Shown piece by piece: positions 37,342 to 46,124 of a stretch of 64,000 nucleotides of DNA. The DNA comes from Legionella cherrii (lineage in GTDB: Bacteria; Pseudomonadota; Gammaproteobacteria; Legionellales; Legionellaceae). The position numbers and the translations under genes are program-made. The stretch is from positions 3,380,001 through 3,444,000 of the forward strand of contig NZ_LR134173.1 in the NCBI RefSeq assembly GCF_900635815.1, read 5' to 3'. The stretch's first letter is position 1, and the number at the start of each line of letters is the position of its first letter. The notes under the pieces are model-generated. The model was not told the origin of the DNA. It saw only the letters and a program-made list of their open reading frames with translations, and ran no database searches.

Positions 37342-37959
37342 TTATTTTTTTGCTACGACAACACGCGCCGGTCTAATCACTCGGTCGCTCAATTTATATC
37401 CTTTTTGGAATACCGCGAGGACTGTATTGGGTTCAGCGCCAGGTGCATCTTGCATCGACATCGCTTCGTGAAGCTGTGGATCAAAAGGCATACCTACAGG
37501 ATCGATTTGTTGCACCTCAAATTTCTTCAATACATCCGTAAAAAGCTTTAAAGTTAATTCTAAACCTTCCTTCATTGATGAGTCTTCCGCTTTAACAGCC
37601 AATTGTAACGCCTGCTCTAGACTGTCAATTACAGGTAACAAATCAGAGATCAACTTTTCAACGCCATAGCGATGCGCATTAGCTACTTCACGCTCGGCAC
37701 GGCGACGGACATTATCGAGCTCAGCTTGAGCACGCACTGCTTTTTCCCAATTTTCATGAGCCTGTTGTTCAGCAAGCGTCAGTTTTTCACTCAACTCGAT
37801 ATAGCTTGGATGATCTAACGAAGGTTCAGGATGTGTTATTTCTTCGGTTAATTCCAAAGTATCCTCATGATCACTGTGTTCCGATTCTTTAGATTGATGT
37901 TCTTCATTTTGATGTTGTTCTTTAAATTGATGCCAATTTTTTTTGTCTTGTTTACTCAT
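37342..37959 (-). CDS. grpE: Nucleotide exchange factor GrpE
   Basis: A 205-residue GrpE, the ADP-release factor for DnaK. An acidic, Gln/Glu/His-rich N-terminus is followed by a long dimerising helix (KLTLAEQQAHENWEKAVRAQ onward to ELDNVRRRAEREV). The beta domain contains PFDPQLHEAMSMQ and the family signature ending VLAVFQKGYKLSDRVIRPAR. The open frame extends 19 codons upstream, but GAGGAG eight bases before this ATG is decisive. First gene of grpE-dnaK-dnaJ. Confidence 0.96.
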   Translation of the reverse strand: MSKQDKKNWHQFKEQHQNEEHQSKESEHSDHEDTLELTEEITHPEPSLDHPSYIELSEKLTLAEQQAHENWEKAVRAQAELDNVRRRAEREVANAHRYGVEKLISDLLPVIDSLEQALQLAVKAEDSSMKEGLELTLKLFTDVLKKFEVQQIDPVGMPFDPQLHEAMSMQDAPGAEPNTVLAVFQKGYKLSDRVIRPARVVVAKK

Positions 37960-38000
37960 GCAAATTACTCCTCTCCACAGCCTAGCAACGTGAAAACCAC

Positions 38001-38028
38001 AGATGGGGGCAGCCAATAAGATTTCAAG
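38001..38028 (-). promoter_or_regulatory. RpoH (sigma-32) promoter of grpE
   Basis: On the minus strand CTTGAAA (38028-38022), a 13-base spacer, then CCCCATCT (38008-38001): a perfect match to the heat-shock consensus. The start point would fall about 35 bases before the grpE ATG. It should make the chaperone cluster heat-inducible. Confidence 0.88.
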
Positions 38029-38248
38029 CCCTTAATCATTTTTATTTTATCGTAGCCTGGTGAAACGCTAAGCCATAACCCTGTTTTTTTTTTCGTCATC
38101 CCGAATGCTACGAGGGATGAGGAGAACCTAAGCAGCTGGGTCCAAGCTACCAATCTTAGAGAATAATCACCAGAATAATAATCCGTTCGCTTGCAGTATG
38201 TGTTCATTTATTCCATACTTAGACTCAAAAAAGTTACATGGGTTTTTT

Positions 38249-39583
38249 ATGCTAAAATGGTCGCCTAACTCTTGGCTCCAATATTCTTATTTACAAGCTG
38301 CAAATTACGCGGATGAAGAACAGTTAAATAAAATTGTAGAGCAACTGAGCCTTTTACCTCCACTAGTTACCAGTAGTGAAGTAAGAAATTTGAAAAAAGA
38401 AATTGCACGCGCCGGGCGTGGAGAGGCGTTTATTCTTCAAGGTGGCGACTGTGCTGAATCGTTTAATGATTGCCGCTCAGAAATCATCAGCAATAAATTA
38501 AAAATCATCTTACAAATGAGTTTGATTCTATTGCATGGCTTACGAAAACCTATTATTCGTGTTGGACGAATCGCAGGCCAATATGCAAAACCTCGGTCTT
38601 CAGATTATGAAACAATTGAGGGTATTACTTTGCCTAGCTACCGGGGTGATCTCGTAAACTCCCCGGAATTCTCTCAAGAAGCACGTGAGCCTAACCCTAA
38701 ACTATTGTTGCAAGCCTACAGCTGTTCGGCCATTACTTTAAACTTTATTCGTGGCCTACTCGACAGTGGTTTTGCCAGCCTCAATCATCCTCAACAATGG
38801 AACTTAGGCTTTGTGGAACATTCCAAACAAAAAGAAGAGTACCAAACGCTGGTTAAATCAATCGCTGATGCTTTAGATTTTTTGGATACCATTGATGGAA
38901 TACAGTCCAGTAATTTATCCAAGGTGGATTTTTATACTTCTCATGAGGCTCTGCATTTGCACTATGAGCAGGCATTGACGCGTCAGATGGAAGATGGCTT
39001 ATGGTATAACCTCTCTACACACCTGCCATGGATTGGGATGCGTACAGCACAGATCGATAGCGCCCATTTGGAATTTTTACGTGGTGTAGAGAACCCTATT
39101 GGGATCAAGGTTGGACCAGGAGCAACTCCAGAATGGTTGGAAGAAGTATTGCAAAGAGCTAATCCTAAACGTGAAGAAGGACGTCTTTTGTTATTCACTC
39201 GTCTAGGAGCAAAGCACATAGATAGGTTGCTGCCCCCTCTTATCGAAACAGTAAGGAAAACAGGAGTTCCAGTTACCTGGTCTTGTGATCCTATGCATGG
39301 CAATACAGAGACTACATTGGATGGCATTAAAACCCGTCACTTTGACAACATTCTTTTAGAGCTGAAACAAGCTCTGGAAATTCATCGCAATATGGGCAGT
39401 TATCTTGGTGGCGTTCATTTTGAACTAACAGGCGATAACGTCACAGAGTGTATTGGCGGCGCTCGCGGGTTAGCCGCTGACGATCTAAAAAAGGCATATC
39501 ATAGCCTCGTTGATCCTCGGTTAAACTATGAACAATCAATAGAAATGGCCATTCAATTGAGTCGACAATTTAGGAACGAATAG
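38249..39583 (+). CDS. Class II DAHP synthase
   Basis: A 444-residue class II (plant-type) 3-deoxy-D-arabino-heptulosonate 7-phosphate synthase, the first step of the shikimate pathway. It shows AFILQGGDCAESFNDC, RVGRIAGQYAKPRSSDYE, LPSYRGDLVN, the metal- and phosphate-binding SCDPMHGNT, and GGVHFELTGDNVTECIGG. All are hallmark blocks. An upstream frame of 17 codons is open, but MLKWSPNSW is the usual family start. Some class II enzymes serve phenazine or ansamycin pathways; with only one copy visible the housekeeping role is likelier. Confidence 0.94.
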   Translation: MLKWSPNSWLQYSYLQAANYADEEQLNKIVEQLSLLPPLVTSSEVRNLKKEIARAGRGEAFILQGGDCAESFNDCRSEIISNKLKIILQMSLILLHGLRKPIIRVGRIAGQYAKPRSSDYETIEGITLPSYRGDLVNSPEFSQEAREPNPKLLLQAYSCSAITLNFIRGLLDSGFASLNHPQQWNLGFVEHSKQKEEYQTLVKSIADALDFLDTIDGIQSSNLSKVDFYTSHEALHLHYEQALTRQMEDGLWYNLSTHLPWIGMRTAQIDSAHLEFLRGVENPIGIKVGPGATPEWLEEVLQRANPKREEGRLLLFTRLGAKHIDRLLPPLIETVRKTGVPVTWSCDPMHGNTETTLDGIKTRHFDNILLELKQALEIHRNMGSYLGGVHFELTGDNVTECIGGARGLAADDLKKAYHSLVDPRLNYEQSIEMAIQLSRQFRNE

Positions 39584-39615
39584 CTCTCTATGAGTCGTAG
39601 AACCTTTCGTTCCTA
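39571..39615 (+). terminator. Inverted repeat overlapping the DAHP synthase stop
   Basis: TAGGAACGAA (39571-39580) and TTCGTTCCTA (39606-39615) are exact ten-base arms with a 25-base loop. The left arm is coding, so the structure begins inside the gene. It lies between two convergent genes and could end transcription on both strands. Confidence 0.4.
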
Positions 39616-39636
39616 AATATGACATCGTTATTGTCA

Positions 39637-40548
39637 CTAATTATAATTTGGTTTAGCCCACTCATCTTCATCACAAGTAGTGCTTACTTTAGTCCTATAA
39701 ATATAAGAAGTATCAATCGCTTTCGTATAAAGATGTTCTTCAAATAAGTTCTCAGACGCACTTAGAATAAGATCATTTAGCACATCTGCTTGTGATGTTA
39801 TATGATTTGAATTTAAAAAATTTGCTGCAAATTCCGGGTAAAGAGTACAGAGCTCCGATAGGCTTTTATTAAAAGGGTTTTCACTACCACCGAATTGATT
39901 ATAAAACGCTAAATACGCTTCAGTATAAGCGCGTAAGGCACGCTTCTCTTCTTTCTTATCTACATCCTGAGTGTATTTTTTTCTTAACAGTGACACTAAT
40001 TGGCAATAAAGTGAATCAAACGCGATTATTGCTTCCTGATTATCGGCAGATAGGTTGAGATAAAAAGGGTTAAGAAACTCTTTATTGTGAATCGTTATTT
40101 TCTTTATACTACAAAACGGTACAGCTAAGGCGATATGCTCCTTTTCTCGTTCCATTCGAGCAGGTAAAGTGCGGTTATTTTCACGATAACTTGCATGGAC
40201 ATCAACGATATAATCAGAGAATAAAGTAGGGTCGATAGTAATAACGCTTTCCCTTCCCCACTTCGATGCAATCTGAACATCTTCTGACATACTCACCATA
40301 TGAAAATCATTAGATAAGTTAGTTAATTTATGCAGTCTTATTTGCTCCATATCAATTACTTCAGGGAAACATTGACAAAAAACCCCGGTAATTAGGGTAG
40401 GCATGAGAAAAATTATTTCGGGAAGATGCTCATCACCTCGATATAATGTTTTGATTGCAGGAGAAGTTTTTTCAACATGTGAAAACTCCACACATGAAAA
40501 AGATTTCATCTTGTTACTAGGAAAAAATGCTGGATATTTACTTTGCAT
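39637..40548 (-). CDS. Cholera-toxin-like ADP-ribosyltransferase candidate (R-S-E)
   Basis: A 303-residue protein whose N-terminal half carries an R-S-E ADP-ribosyltransferase pattern in order. Arg37 is in IKTLYRGDEHLPEIIF, closely like the cholera toxin LYRADSRPPDEI block. The Ser motif is FHMVSMSEDVQIASKWG (Ser86-Met-Ser88, where cholera toxin has VSTS). The E-x-E motif is Glu135-Lys-Glu137 in ARMEREKEHIALAVPFCSIK, where the toxin has DEQEVSALGGIPYSQI. Spacing between blocks is similar to the toxin A1 chain. The C-terminal 130 residues are helical with no known domain. There is no signal peptide, so Dot/Icm rather than Sec export would be expected. Enzyme activity and target are inferred. 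Confidence 0.6.
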   Translation of the reverse strand: MQSKYPAFFPSNKMKSFSCVEFSHVEKTSPAIKTLYRGDEHLPEIIFLMPTLITGVFCQCFPEVIDMEQIRLHKLTNLSNDFHMVSMSEDVQIASKWGRESVITIDPTLFSDYIVDVHASYRENNRTLPARMEREKEHIALAVPFCSIKKITIHNKEFLNPFYLNLSADNQEAIIAFDSLYCQLVSLLRKKYTQDVDKKEEKRALRAYTEAYLAFYNQFGGSENPFNKSLSELCTLYPEFAANFLNSNHITSQADVLNDLILSASENLFEEHLYTKAIDTSYIYRTKVSTTCDEDEWAKPNYN

Positions 40549-40784
40549 AAGCTCTTTAATGGCAGGATAGAATTGCGCAATAATATATCATATTGATCAC
40601 AATAGTTAAATAATGTCAGCGCACAATACTCTTGGTACATAGATATGTTGGACACCGAACCTTAAAGGACTTCTGTATGTATCTGTAAATGATGCATTGT
40701 ACACTTTTTTTAAGCCCATCATTTTTTCCCTAGCATTATTTTTATTTCTCATAGAAAATCATTCCACCATTCACGCGCCCTTCC

Positions 40785-40814
40785 TTGACATGTAACCATT
40801 TGGTTACATATAAT
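40785..40814 (+). promoter_or_regulatory. Promoter with embedded palindromic ArsR operator
   Basis: TTGACA (40785-40790) and TATAAT (40809-40814) are both perfect hexamers with an 18-base spacer. The spacer is almost filled by a palindrome, ATGTAACCA-TT-TGGTTACAT (40790-40809). A repressor on it would cover both hexamers. The predicted start point falls at about 40821, on an ATG, so the message may be leaderless. Confidence 0.8.
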
Positions 40815-40820
40815 ATGAAT

Positions 40821-41165
40821 ATGGACAACGATCTTATTTTTAAAGCACTGGCAGATAAAAGTCGACGTACCTTGCTTGACGCATTATGTGCTCGCAATGG
40901 CCAAAACCTTAATGAGCTGTGCGAACATTTGAGCATGAGCCGGCAGGCGGTTATGAAACATCTTCATATTCTGGAAGATGCGAACTTGGTTGTTGTTCAT
41001 TGGGAAGGCCGAGAAAAGTTGCACTATCTCAATCCAGTACCATTGCAAGAAACGTTTGGGCGCTGGATCGCAAAGTACGAACGTAATCGACTACTCGCTT
41101 TAGATAACTTGAAAAATATTTTAGAACACGACAAGTCATCATCGTCACCTAAAAAAAGGAAATGA
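40821..41165 (+). CDS. ArsR-family transcriptional regulator
   Basis: A 114-residue winged-helix repressor of the ArsR type found with SRPBCC partners. It has the DNA-binding helices LNELCEHLSMSRQAVMKHLH followed by the wing ILEDANLVVVHWEGREKLHYL, and a basic tail. No Cys metal site is evident, so it probably does not sense metals. In-frame starts at 40785 and 40815 exist, but the promoter places the transcript start near 40821, favouring this ATG as a leaderless start. Its stop overlaps the next start (ATGA). It probably represses its own operon. Confidence 0.88.
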   Translation: MDNDLIFKALADKSRRTLLDALCARNGQNLNELCEHLSMSRQAVMKHLHILEDANLVVVHWEGREKLHYLNPVPLQETFGRWIAKYERNRLLALDNLKNILEHDKSSSSPKKRK

Positions 41166-41635
41166 AAATGAACATGAGCAAACCACAATTCGTTTATACA
41201 ACTTACATTCAAACTACCGCTGAAAAACTGTGGGAAGCCTTAACGAAGGGCGAATTTACTAAAGAATACTGGGGTGGTTTTCGCATAGAAAGTGATTGGA
41301 CTGTAGGATCATCTATGAAGTTTTATGCACCCGACGGCAGTCTGATCCATTCAGATAAGGTACTACGTGCAGATAAACCGAGGGTACTTTCATACAGTTG
41401 GAAGCCGTTAATGGAATCGATGCCTGACGAACCCGCATCTACTGTTATTTTTGAACTTGAACCCGAAGGTAATCTGGTGAAATTAACCGTCACACACAGC
41501 GGCTTCCCAGAACAGTCTGAGATATTACCCAAAATCAGTTACGGCTGGCCACTTGTTCTTAGCAGTCTTAAGAGCTTCTTGGAAACAGGCACAGCGTTGG
41601 CTTATTCGTTTAAGTCTGATTGCAGCAAGAAATAA
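41162..41635 (+). CDS. SRPBCC/AHSA1-domain protein
   Basis: A 157-residue AHSA1-type START-like protein with a hydrophobic ligand cavity in the family. It shows FVYTTYIQTTAEKLWEALT, EYWGGFRIESDWTVGSSMKF, RVLSYSWKPLM and KLTVTHSGFPE. These proteins are regularly encoded directly after an ArsR regulator, here with a four-base ATGA overlap, so expression is tightly coupled. The ligand and function are unknown. Confidence 0.9.
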   Translation: MKMNMSKPQFVYTTYIQTTAEKLWEALTKGEFTKEYWGGFRIESDWTVGSSMKFYAPDGSLIHSDKVLRADKPRVLSYSWKPLMESMPDEPASTVIFELEPEGNLVKLTVTHSGFPEQSEILPKISYGWPLVLSSLKSFLETGTALAYSFKSDCSKK

Positions 41636-41722
41636 AGTGACAAAGGCGCAATACCCAAGATCTTGCGCACTATAACTCTTGAACCGCACTGGGTCAGGTG
41701 AAGGAAAAAGCTAATTTAACCT

Positions 41723-41871
41723 CCTCACCCTAGCCCTCTCCCGAAATCGGGAGAGGGGATGATAGTAAATTTTAGTTTTTTATCGACTCACCCCTCTGGC
41801 AAAAGGTGATTTAGTAAATCTTCTTTTTTCTATCCCATTACCCCTCTGAGGAGAGGGTTAGGGTGAGGGGT
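41723..41871. repeat. Palindromic MITE-like intergenic element
   Basis: Outer arms CCTCACCCTAGCCCTCTCC and GGAGAGGGTTAGGGTGAGG are near-perfect reverse complements. A perfect inner hairpin, CCCTCTCCCG-AAAT-CGGGAGAGGG, lies at 41734-41757. It fills most of the 359-base gap between the SRPBCC and patatin genes. Related elements lie at 43117, 57990, 60865 and 63575. Confidence 0.65.
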
Positions 41872-41994
41872 ATTGAGCCCTCTCCTCAAATTCATCAGCT
41901 GTCGTAGCTCTTTCGCGAATAAGTTGAACATTCACAATACGGCCCACTGCAACAGAAGCACCTTCACCGACTGATTCCCAGGGATTCCCATGAA

Positions 41995-43041
41995 TTAAAC
42001 TCCCTCAAGTAACACATCGAGGTTCAGTGATGAACTTTTTCCAAGGTTTTTCCCATGCTCAGTGAGAAACGCTTCAGCAGCACGGCGTCCTTCATCTCGC
42101 AACATGAGCAAAAAGTCCCATTCGGCATTGAGCTTGGAGGAATAACTGAGTTCGAGCATCATGTCACTGCTTACTCGGTGTATTCGCATGCCCGCCCATT
42201 TAGCCCCTTCGGAATTACCTGGATGGGCCAATTGCCGTAATAAAGCAATCATGCGAAGCTCTTTAAGTAATACCGTGTTAAATGACACTTCATTCAGGCG
42301 GTTTAGGATATCTCGTGCGGACCGAGGAAAACCTGGTCGTGTTACGGGATTAATTTGTACTAAAATCGTATCTTGTGATTTACATTCTCGAACAAGCGGT
42401 GTAATGGTAGGATTTCCTGAATATCCTCCATCCCAGTAATGCTCCCCATCGATCTCTACAGCCTTGAAAATAGTGGGTAGGCATGCCGAGGCAAGAAGCA
42501 CATCAGGGGTAATTTCGTTGTTGCGAAATACTCTCCCTCTACCGGTACTCACGTTGGTTGCAGTCACAAATAATTTGATTGAGCTTTGTGATAACCTATT
42601 GAAATCAATGAGTTCTGCTAAAATATTGTGGAGTGGATTAACCCCAAATGGGTCCAGATCATATGGAGAAAACAGTCGAGACAATACATCCATGGTGATG
42701 AAAAAAGGAGAATGATCCAAAGACCATTGCCCCAGCATCATATCAAGAGGACTGCGTTGTAGGGGACTAAAGCGCGCGGCATCAGAAACATTCTTCCAGA
42801 ACAATTCGAGCGCATCGCGTGCCCCTTGAGGACCATCTTTGAGATATCCGTCAGCAAGAACCACCGCATTCATGGCTCCTGCAGATGTACCCGAAATACC
42901 ATCAATTCGGAGCTTCTTTTCTTGTAATAAACGATCCAGTACGCCCCAGGTAAACGCACCATGAGCGCCACCGCCTTGTAGCGCTAAATCAATAAGAATT
43001 TCATCAGCTATTTTTTGAGAGTGAGCCATAATGTAAGACAT
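41995..43041 (-). CDS. Patatin-like phospholipase
   Basis: A 348-residue patatin-fold lipid acyl hydrolase. It has the oxyanion loop LQGGGAHGAFTWGVLD, the nucleophile Ser53 in GISGTSAGAMNAV, and the dyad Asp204 in YWDGGYSGN. No signal peptide is seen. Legionella encodes several patatin proteins, some of them Dot/Icm effectors such as VipD, but this compact single-domain form without a long C-terminus is closer to housekeeping patatins. An alternative start is four codons on. Confidence 0.93.
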   Translation of the reverse strand: MSYIMAHSQKIADEILIDLALQGGGAHGAFTWGVLDRLLQEKKLRIDGISGTSAGAMNAVVLADGYLKDGPQGARDALELFWKNVSDAARFSPLQRSPLDMMLGQWSLDHSPFFITMDVLSRLFSPYDLDPFGVNPLHNILAELIDFNRLSQSSIKLFVTATNVSTGRGRVFRNNEITPDVLLASACLPTIFKAVEIDGEHYWDGGYSGNPTITPLVRECKSQDTILVQINPVTRPGFPRSARDILNRLNEVSFNTVLLKELRMIALLRQLAHPGNSEGAKWAGMRIHRVSSDMMLELSYSSKLNAEWDFLLMLRDEGRRAAEAFLTEHGKNLGKSSSLNLDVLLEGV

Positions 43042-43116
43042 CCATTTCTTTGATTATATTATTGAAGAATCCATCTCTTCATAAGCAACAATTTATTGCC
43101 CTAAATGAAATTTCCC

Positions 43117-43215
43117 TTTCCCCCTTGGGGAGAAGGTGTTCCATGGGGCGGATGAGGGTTTTGATGATGGCTAAAGAACCCTATCCGATCCTGCCCTCTC
43201 CTACAAGCGGGAGAG
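43117..43215. repeat. Palindromic intergenic element
   Basis: TTCCCCCTTGGGGAGAAGGTG followed by GGATGAGGGTTTT, then CCTGCCCTCTCCTACAAGCGGGAGAGG: a degenerate member of the CCCTCTCC/GGAGAGG family. It occupies the middle of the 353-base patatin-hemE gap; the rest of that gap shows no gene. Confidence 0.55.
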
Positions 43216-43394
43216 GAATTTCTTCATTGGATTGTATCAAGTATTGCAATCCATCATCACATAATCTATTCGATTTAACCTAGACAAAGGCCCAAAAAAT
43301 CCAGCTCAAAAAAGAGCTACCGCATCGCCATTAGTCCACCCCATGTTTCTTTGATTATAGCCTGATTACCGCAAAAAGCAGGCTATAAACGATC

Positions 43395-44456
43395 TTAATT
43401 TTGGTGATAATAAGGACTCAATTCTTGAACTGCTTCGATCATAGCGGCAACATGTTCAGGAGGGACGTCAGGAGTAACCCCATGGCCTAGATTAAACACA
43501 TGTCCTGAGCCCGCTCCGTAAGATGCTAAAACCTTTTTTACTTGCTCTCGAATACATTGCTTTGAGGTTAATAATACCGAAGGGTCAAGGTTCCCTTGTA
43601 ATGCAACGCGATCCCCAACTCTGCGTCGTGCTTCACCTAGATCACACGTCCAATCGAGTCCTAGTGCATCACATCCGGTAACAAGCATTTTTTCTAACCA
43701 TTGCCCTCCCCCTTTAGTAAATAAAATAACGGGGATGTCAGGGAAATTGGTTTTAATTTGGTGTACGATTTTCTGCATGTACTGAAGAGAAAAATTTTGA
43801 TAATTCTCTGGGGTCAAAATCCCCCCCCAAGTATCAAAAAGCATGACTGAATTAACTCCCGCTTTGATTTGCTCCATCAGATAATCTGCAACTGATGCTG
43901 CCAATTTACTTAGTAAAATATGGGCAGCCTCACTTTCAGTGTAGATCAGAGGTAAAATGCGTTTAAACTCTCTCGTGCTTTTCCCTTCAACCATATAACA
44001 TGCTAAAGTCCATGGACTGCCTGCAAAACCGATTAGCGGAAGCTCTTTAGGCATTTCTTTGCGGATCAAACGCACCGCATTCATCACGTACGCCAAAGAA
44101 TCAGGCTCCGGGATTCGTAAGTTGGCGATTGCTTGGGTATCTCGTATCGGATGTTGAAAACACGGTCCTTCGCCTTCAACGAAATATAAACCGAGCCCCA
44201 TCGCATCAGGAATAGTCAAAATATCAGAAAATAAAATGGCTGCATCCAGTGCGTAACGACGCAACGGCTGTAAGGTGACCTCACAAGCCAGTTCAGGATT
44301 CTTACAAAGACTTAAAAAATCACCGGCCTGTTCTCTGGTCTTGCGGTATTCAGGTAAATAACGCCCTGCTTGACGCATCATCCATACTGGAGTTCGCTCT
44401 ACCGGTTGTCGTCTTAAAGCACGTAGGAACAAAGAGTGATCCAAATCATACATCAT
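43395..44456 (-). CDS. hemE: Uroporphyrinogen decarboxylase
   Basis: A 353-residue HemE, which decarboxylates uroporphyrinogen III to coproporphyrinogen III in heme synthesis. Signatures are the N-terminal [49 protein letters not shown], and the C-terminal [15 protein letters not shown]. The length is typical. It is a single gene with no other heme gene nearby. Confidence 0.98.
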   Translation of the reverse strand: MMYDLDHSLFLRALRRQPVERTPVWMMRQAGRYLPEYRKTREQAGDFLSLCKNPELACEVTLQPLRRYALDAAILFSDILTIPDAMGLGLYFVEGEGPCFQHPIRDTQAIANLRIPEPDSLAYVMNAVRLIRKEMPKELPLIGFAGSPWTLACYMVEGKSTREFKRILPLIYTESEAAHILLSKLAASVADYLMEQIKAGVNSVMLFDTWGGILTPENYQNFSLQYMQKIVHQIKTNFPDIPVILFTKGGGQWLEKMLVTGCDALGLDWTCDLGEARRRVGDRVALQGNLDPSVLLTSKQCIREQVKKVLASYGAGSGHVFNLGHGVTPDVPPEHVAAMIEAVQELSPYYHQN

Positions 44457-44520
44457 AGTATCTCAACAGAATCAAAAGGCCTTAATGCTATCATAAATAA
44501 TGCCAGAATTGTTTCTGAAT

Positions 44521-44549
44521 TTGACTCGGATCAGACTTGCACACATAAT
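44521..44549 (+). promoter_or_regulatory. Sigma-70-type promoter of the SGNH hydrolase gene
   Basis: TTGACT (44521-44526), a 17-base spacer and CATAAT (44544-44549): five of six matches in each hexamer, ending 29 bases before the start codon. Confidence 0.6.
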
Positions 44550-44578
44550 CAGTAACTATTTATCAGTTAGGGTTTATT

Positions 44579-46015
44579 ATGGGATTAATTAAAAATTCTT
44601 CGCAATCGATTGGAGCAGGATACCCTAAGAACACTGGCAGATTAAAACACGTGGTGGGAAGTTCTGAAAAACTCCCCAAAAGAGTTGCTTTAACAGGCGA
44701 TTCTACAATAGACAACGGAAACTGGGTAAATAAAAAACAATCTTATGCAGATAAATCAGATACAGTCACCCATCAAACTGCAGTAGCACTTTCTCATGCT
44801 TCAGATTCTTACGATATAGGAAATTTTGCCGTTGATGGCGCAACTACCGATGATTTATTGTCTTATTGTGCGTTGGATAAAGTACTCCCCAGAGATGAAG
44901 ATCATAACGGCTCTAAAGTACACCAACTGAATGCAGTTACGGCATGGAAACCTGATGTTGTGGTGATAAGCGTAGGGGGGAATAATTATCGAGAAGCCCT
45001 GGCAAACACATTAATGGAGGAAATGACTTATCCCCAACTCCTTTTAAGAATCACTCCTGAGCATGCAAAACCAACCATTCACTTAGCGTTTGAACAAGTC
45101 AAAGCAAAAATATTAAAAGATTATAAAAAAATAATTGATGAATTAATTGAGAATAATCCACAAATGAACCGTATTGTTCTATTGTCTCAATATTATCCTT
45201 CAATTACGCAATTAACTCCTTATTTTATTTATACTGGATTTTCGCATTTGGCACGTGCTGAAGGAAAAGGACGCGCTCCTTTTACTGTAGTTGAAGAAAC
45301 TATGAATGAACTCTATAGGCAAATCCTAGACTATGCAGCGACTAAAGATAAAGAGATTGTTTTTGTTGATACAACTTCTTCATTAAACCCTTTAGGCGGA
45401 AAGCATACGCTGCAGATTGAGCCAAATGAACAAGGTTCTGAGATCATGGGGCGATTAATTGCCGGCGCGATTGAATATAAATTTCCAGAAAGTCTAATGG
45501 AACACGATGAAAAATCCATCCCTAGAATTTATTTGAGTGCTGATGAACGACAGATTCAAACACAGGTTTTAAATAAAAAAGAGATAGAAACCTTTAGTGT
45601 CAAAAGTATAGGACAATTCATCAGTGAAAACCGATATCGCCATTTAGGTTTATTATTTTCCCCCAAATCCAGTTTAGCTGTGCGTCTTGAAAGCGCTTAT
45701 CACACGATTACAGGCAAGCAATTTGATGATGAGTATACCGGCTTGCCTGCTTTTGGTTTATTGGATATAACTTTAGTGCCCATAATAGCTTCTTATTTAT
45801 GGCGGGTTGCAGTTAATGAACACGTTCATTTCTCCTTAAGAGTAATCGCAGGTAGCGTTGCTTCCCCAATTCTATTAGGGAAAACGGTTCTTGGTCTATC
45901 ATCCATGCTCACACTTTCCCTACCCATACTTGGATACGATAAAGCAGCGCACGTGCTTGCAAACCCGAATACGGATCAAAAAGAGGACTCAGAGACTAAA
46001 GGACTGCAAGTATAG
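44579..46015 (+). CDS. SGNH/GDSL hydrolase-like protein with hydrophobic C-terminus
   Basis: A 478-residue protein with SGNH-hydrolase blocks: Ser42 in ALTGDSTIDNGNWV (block I), Gly87 in FAVDGATTDDLL (block II), Asn135-Asn136 in SVGGNNYREA (block III), and a late His276 in LGGKHTLQIEPNEQG, although the usual Asp three residues earlier is absent. Two hydrophobic stretches around residues 395-445 follow (ITLVPIIASYLWRVAV, SVASPILLGKTVLG and beyond), which could anchor it in a membrane. There is no N-terminal signal peptide. A soluble esterase domain joined to membrane hairpins, without Sec signal, would suit a Dot/Icm effector; this is inference. Confidence 0.7.
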   Translation: MGLIKNSSQSIGAGYPKNTGRLKHVVGSSEKLPKRVALTGDSTIDNGNWVNKKQSYADKSDTVTHQTAVALSHASDSYDIGNFAVDGATTDDLLSYCALDKVLPRDEDHNGSKVHQLNAVTAWKPDVVVISVGGNNYREALANTLMEEMTYPQLLLRITPEHAKPTIHLAFEQVKAKILKDYKKIIDELIENNPQMNRIVLLSQYYPSITQLTPYFIYTGFSHLARAEGKGRAPFTVVEETMNELYRQILDYAATKDKEIVFVDTTSSLNPLGGKHTLQIEPNEQGSEIMGRLIAGAIEYKFPESLMEHDEKSIPRIYLSADERQIQTQVLNKKEIETFSVKSIGQFISENRYRHLGLLFSPKSSLAVRLESAYHTITGKQFDDEYTGLPAFGLLDITLVPIIASYLWRVAVNEHVHFSLRVIAGSVASPILLGKTVLGLSSMLTLSLPILGYDKAAHVLANPNTDQKEDSETKGLQV

Positions 46016-46124
46016 GTAATTCGTTGTCCTGAAATGCATCAGGGTACATTGTCTCTCTATACAGCATGCTAACTATTTAGATAAAATTACCCGTAAATCA
46101 ACTTTTGGATCAGCAGGAATCAGA

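Noticed and set aside
43050..43283. Plus-strand ORF of 77 codons before hemE
   Set aside because: It is composed largely of a palindromic element and has no homology signal.
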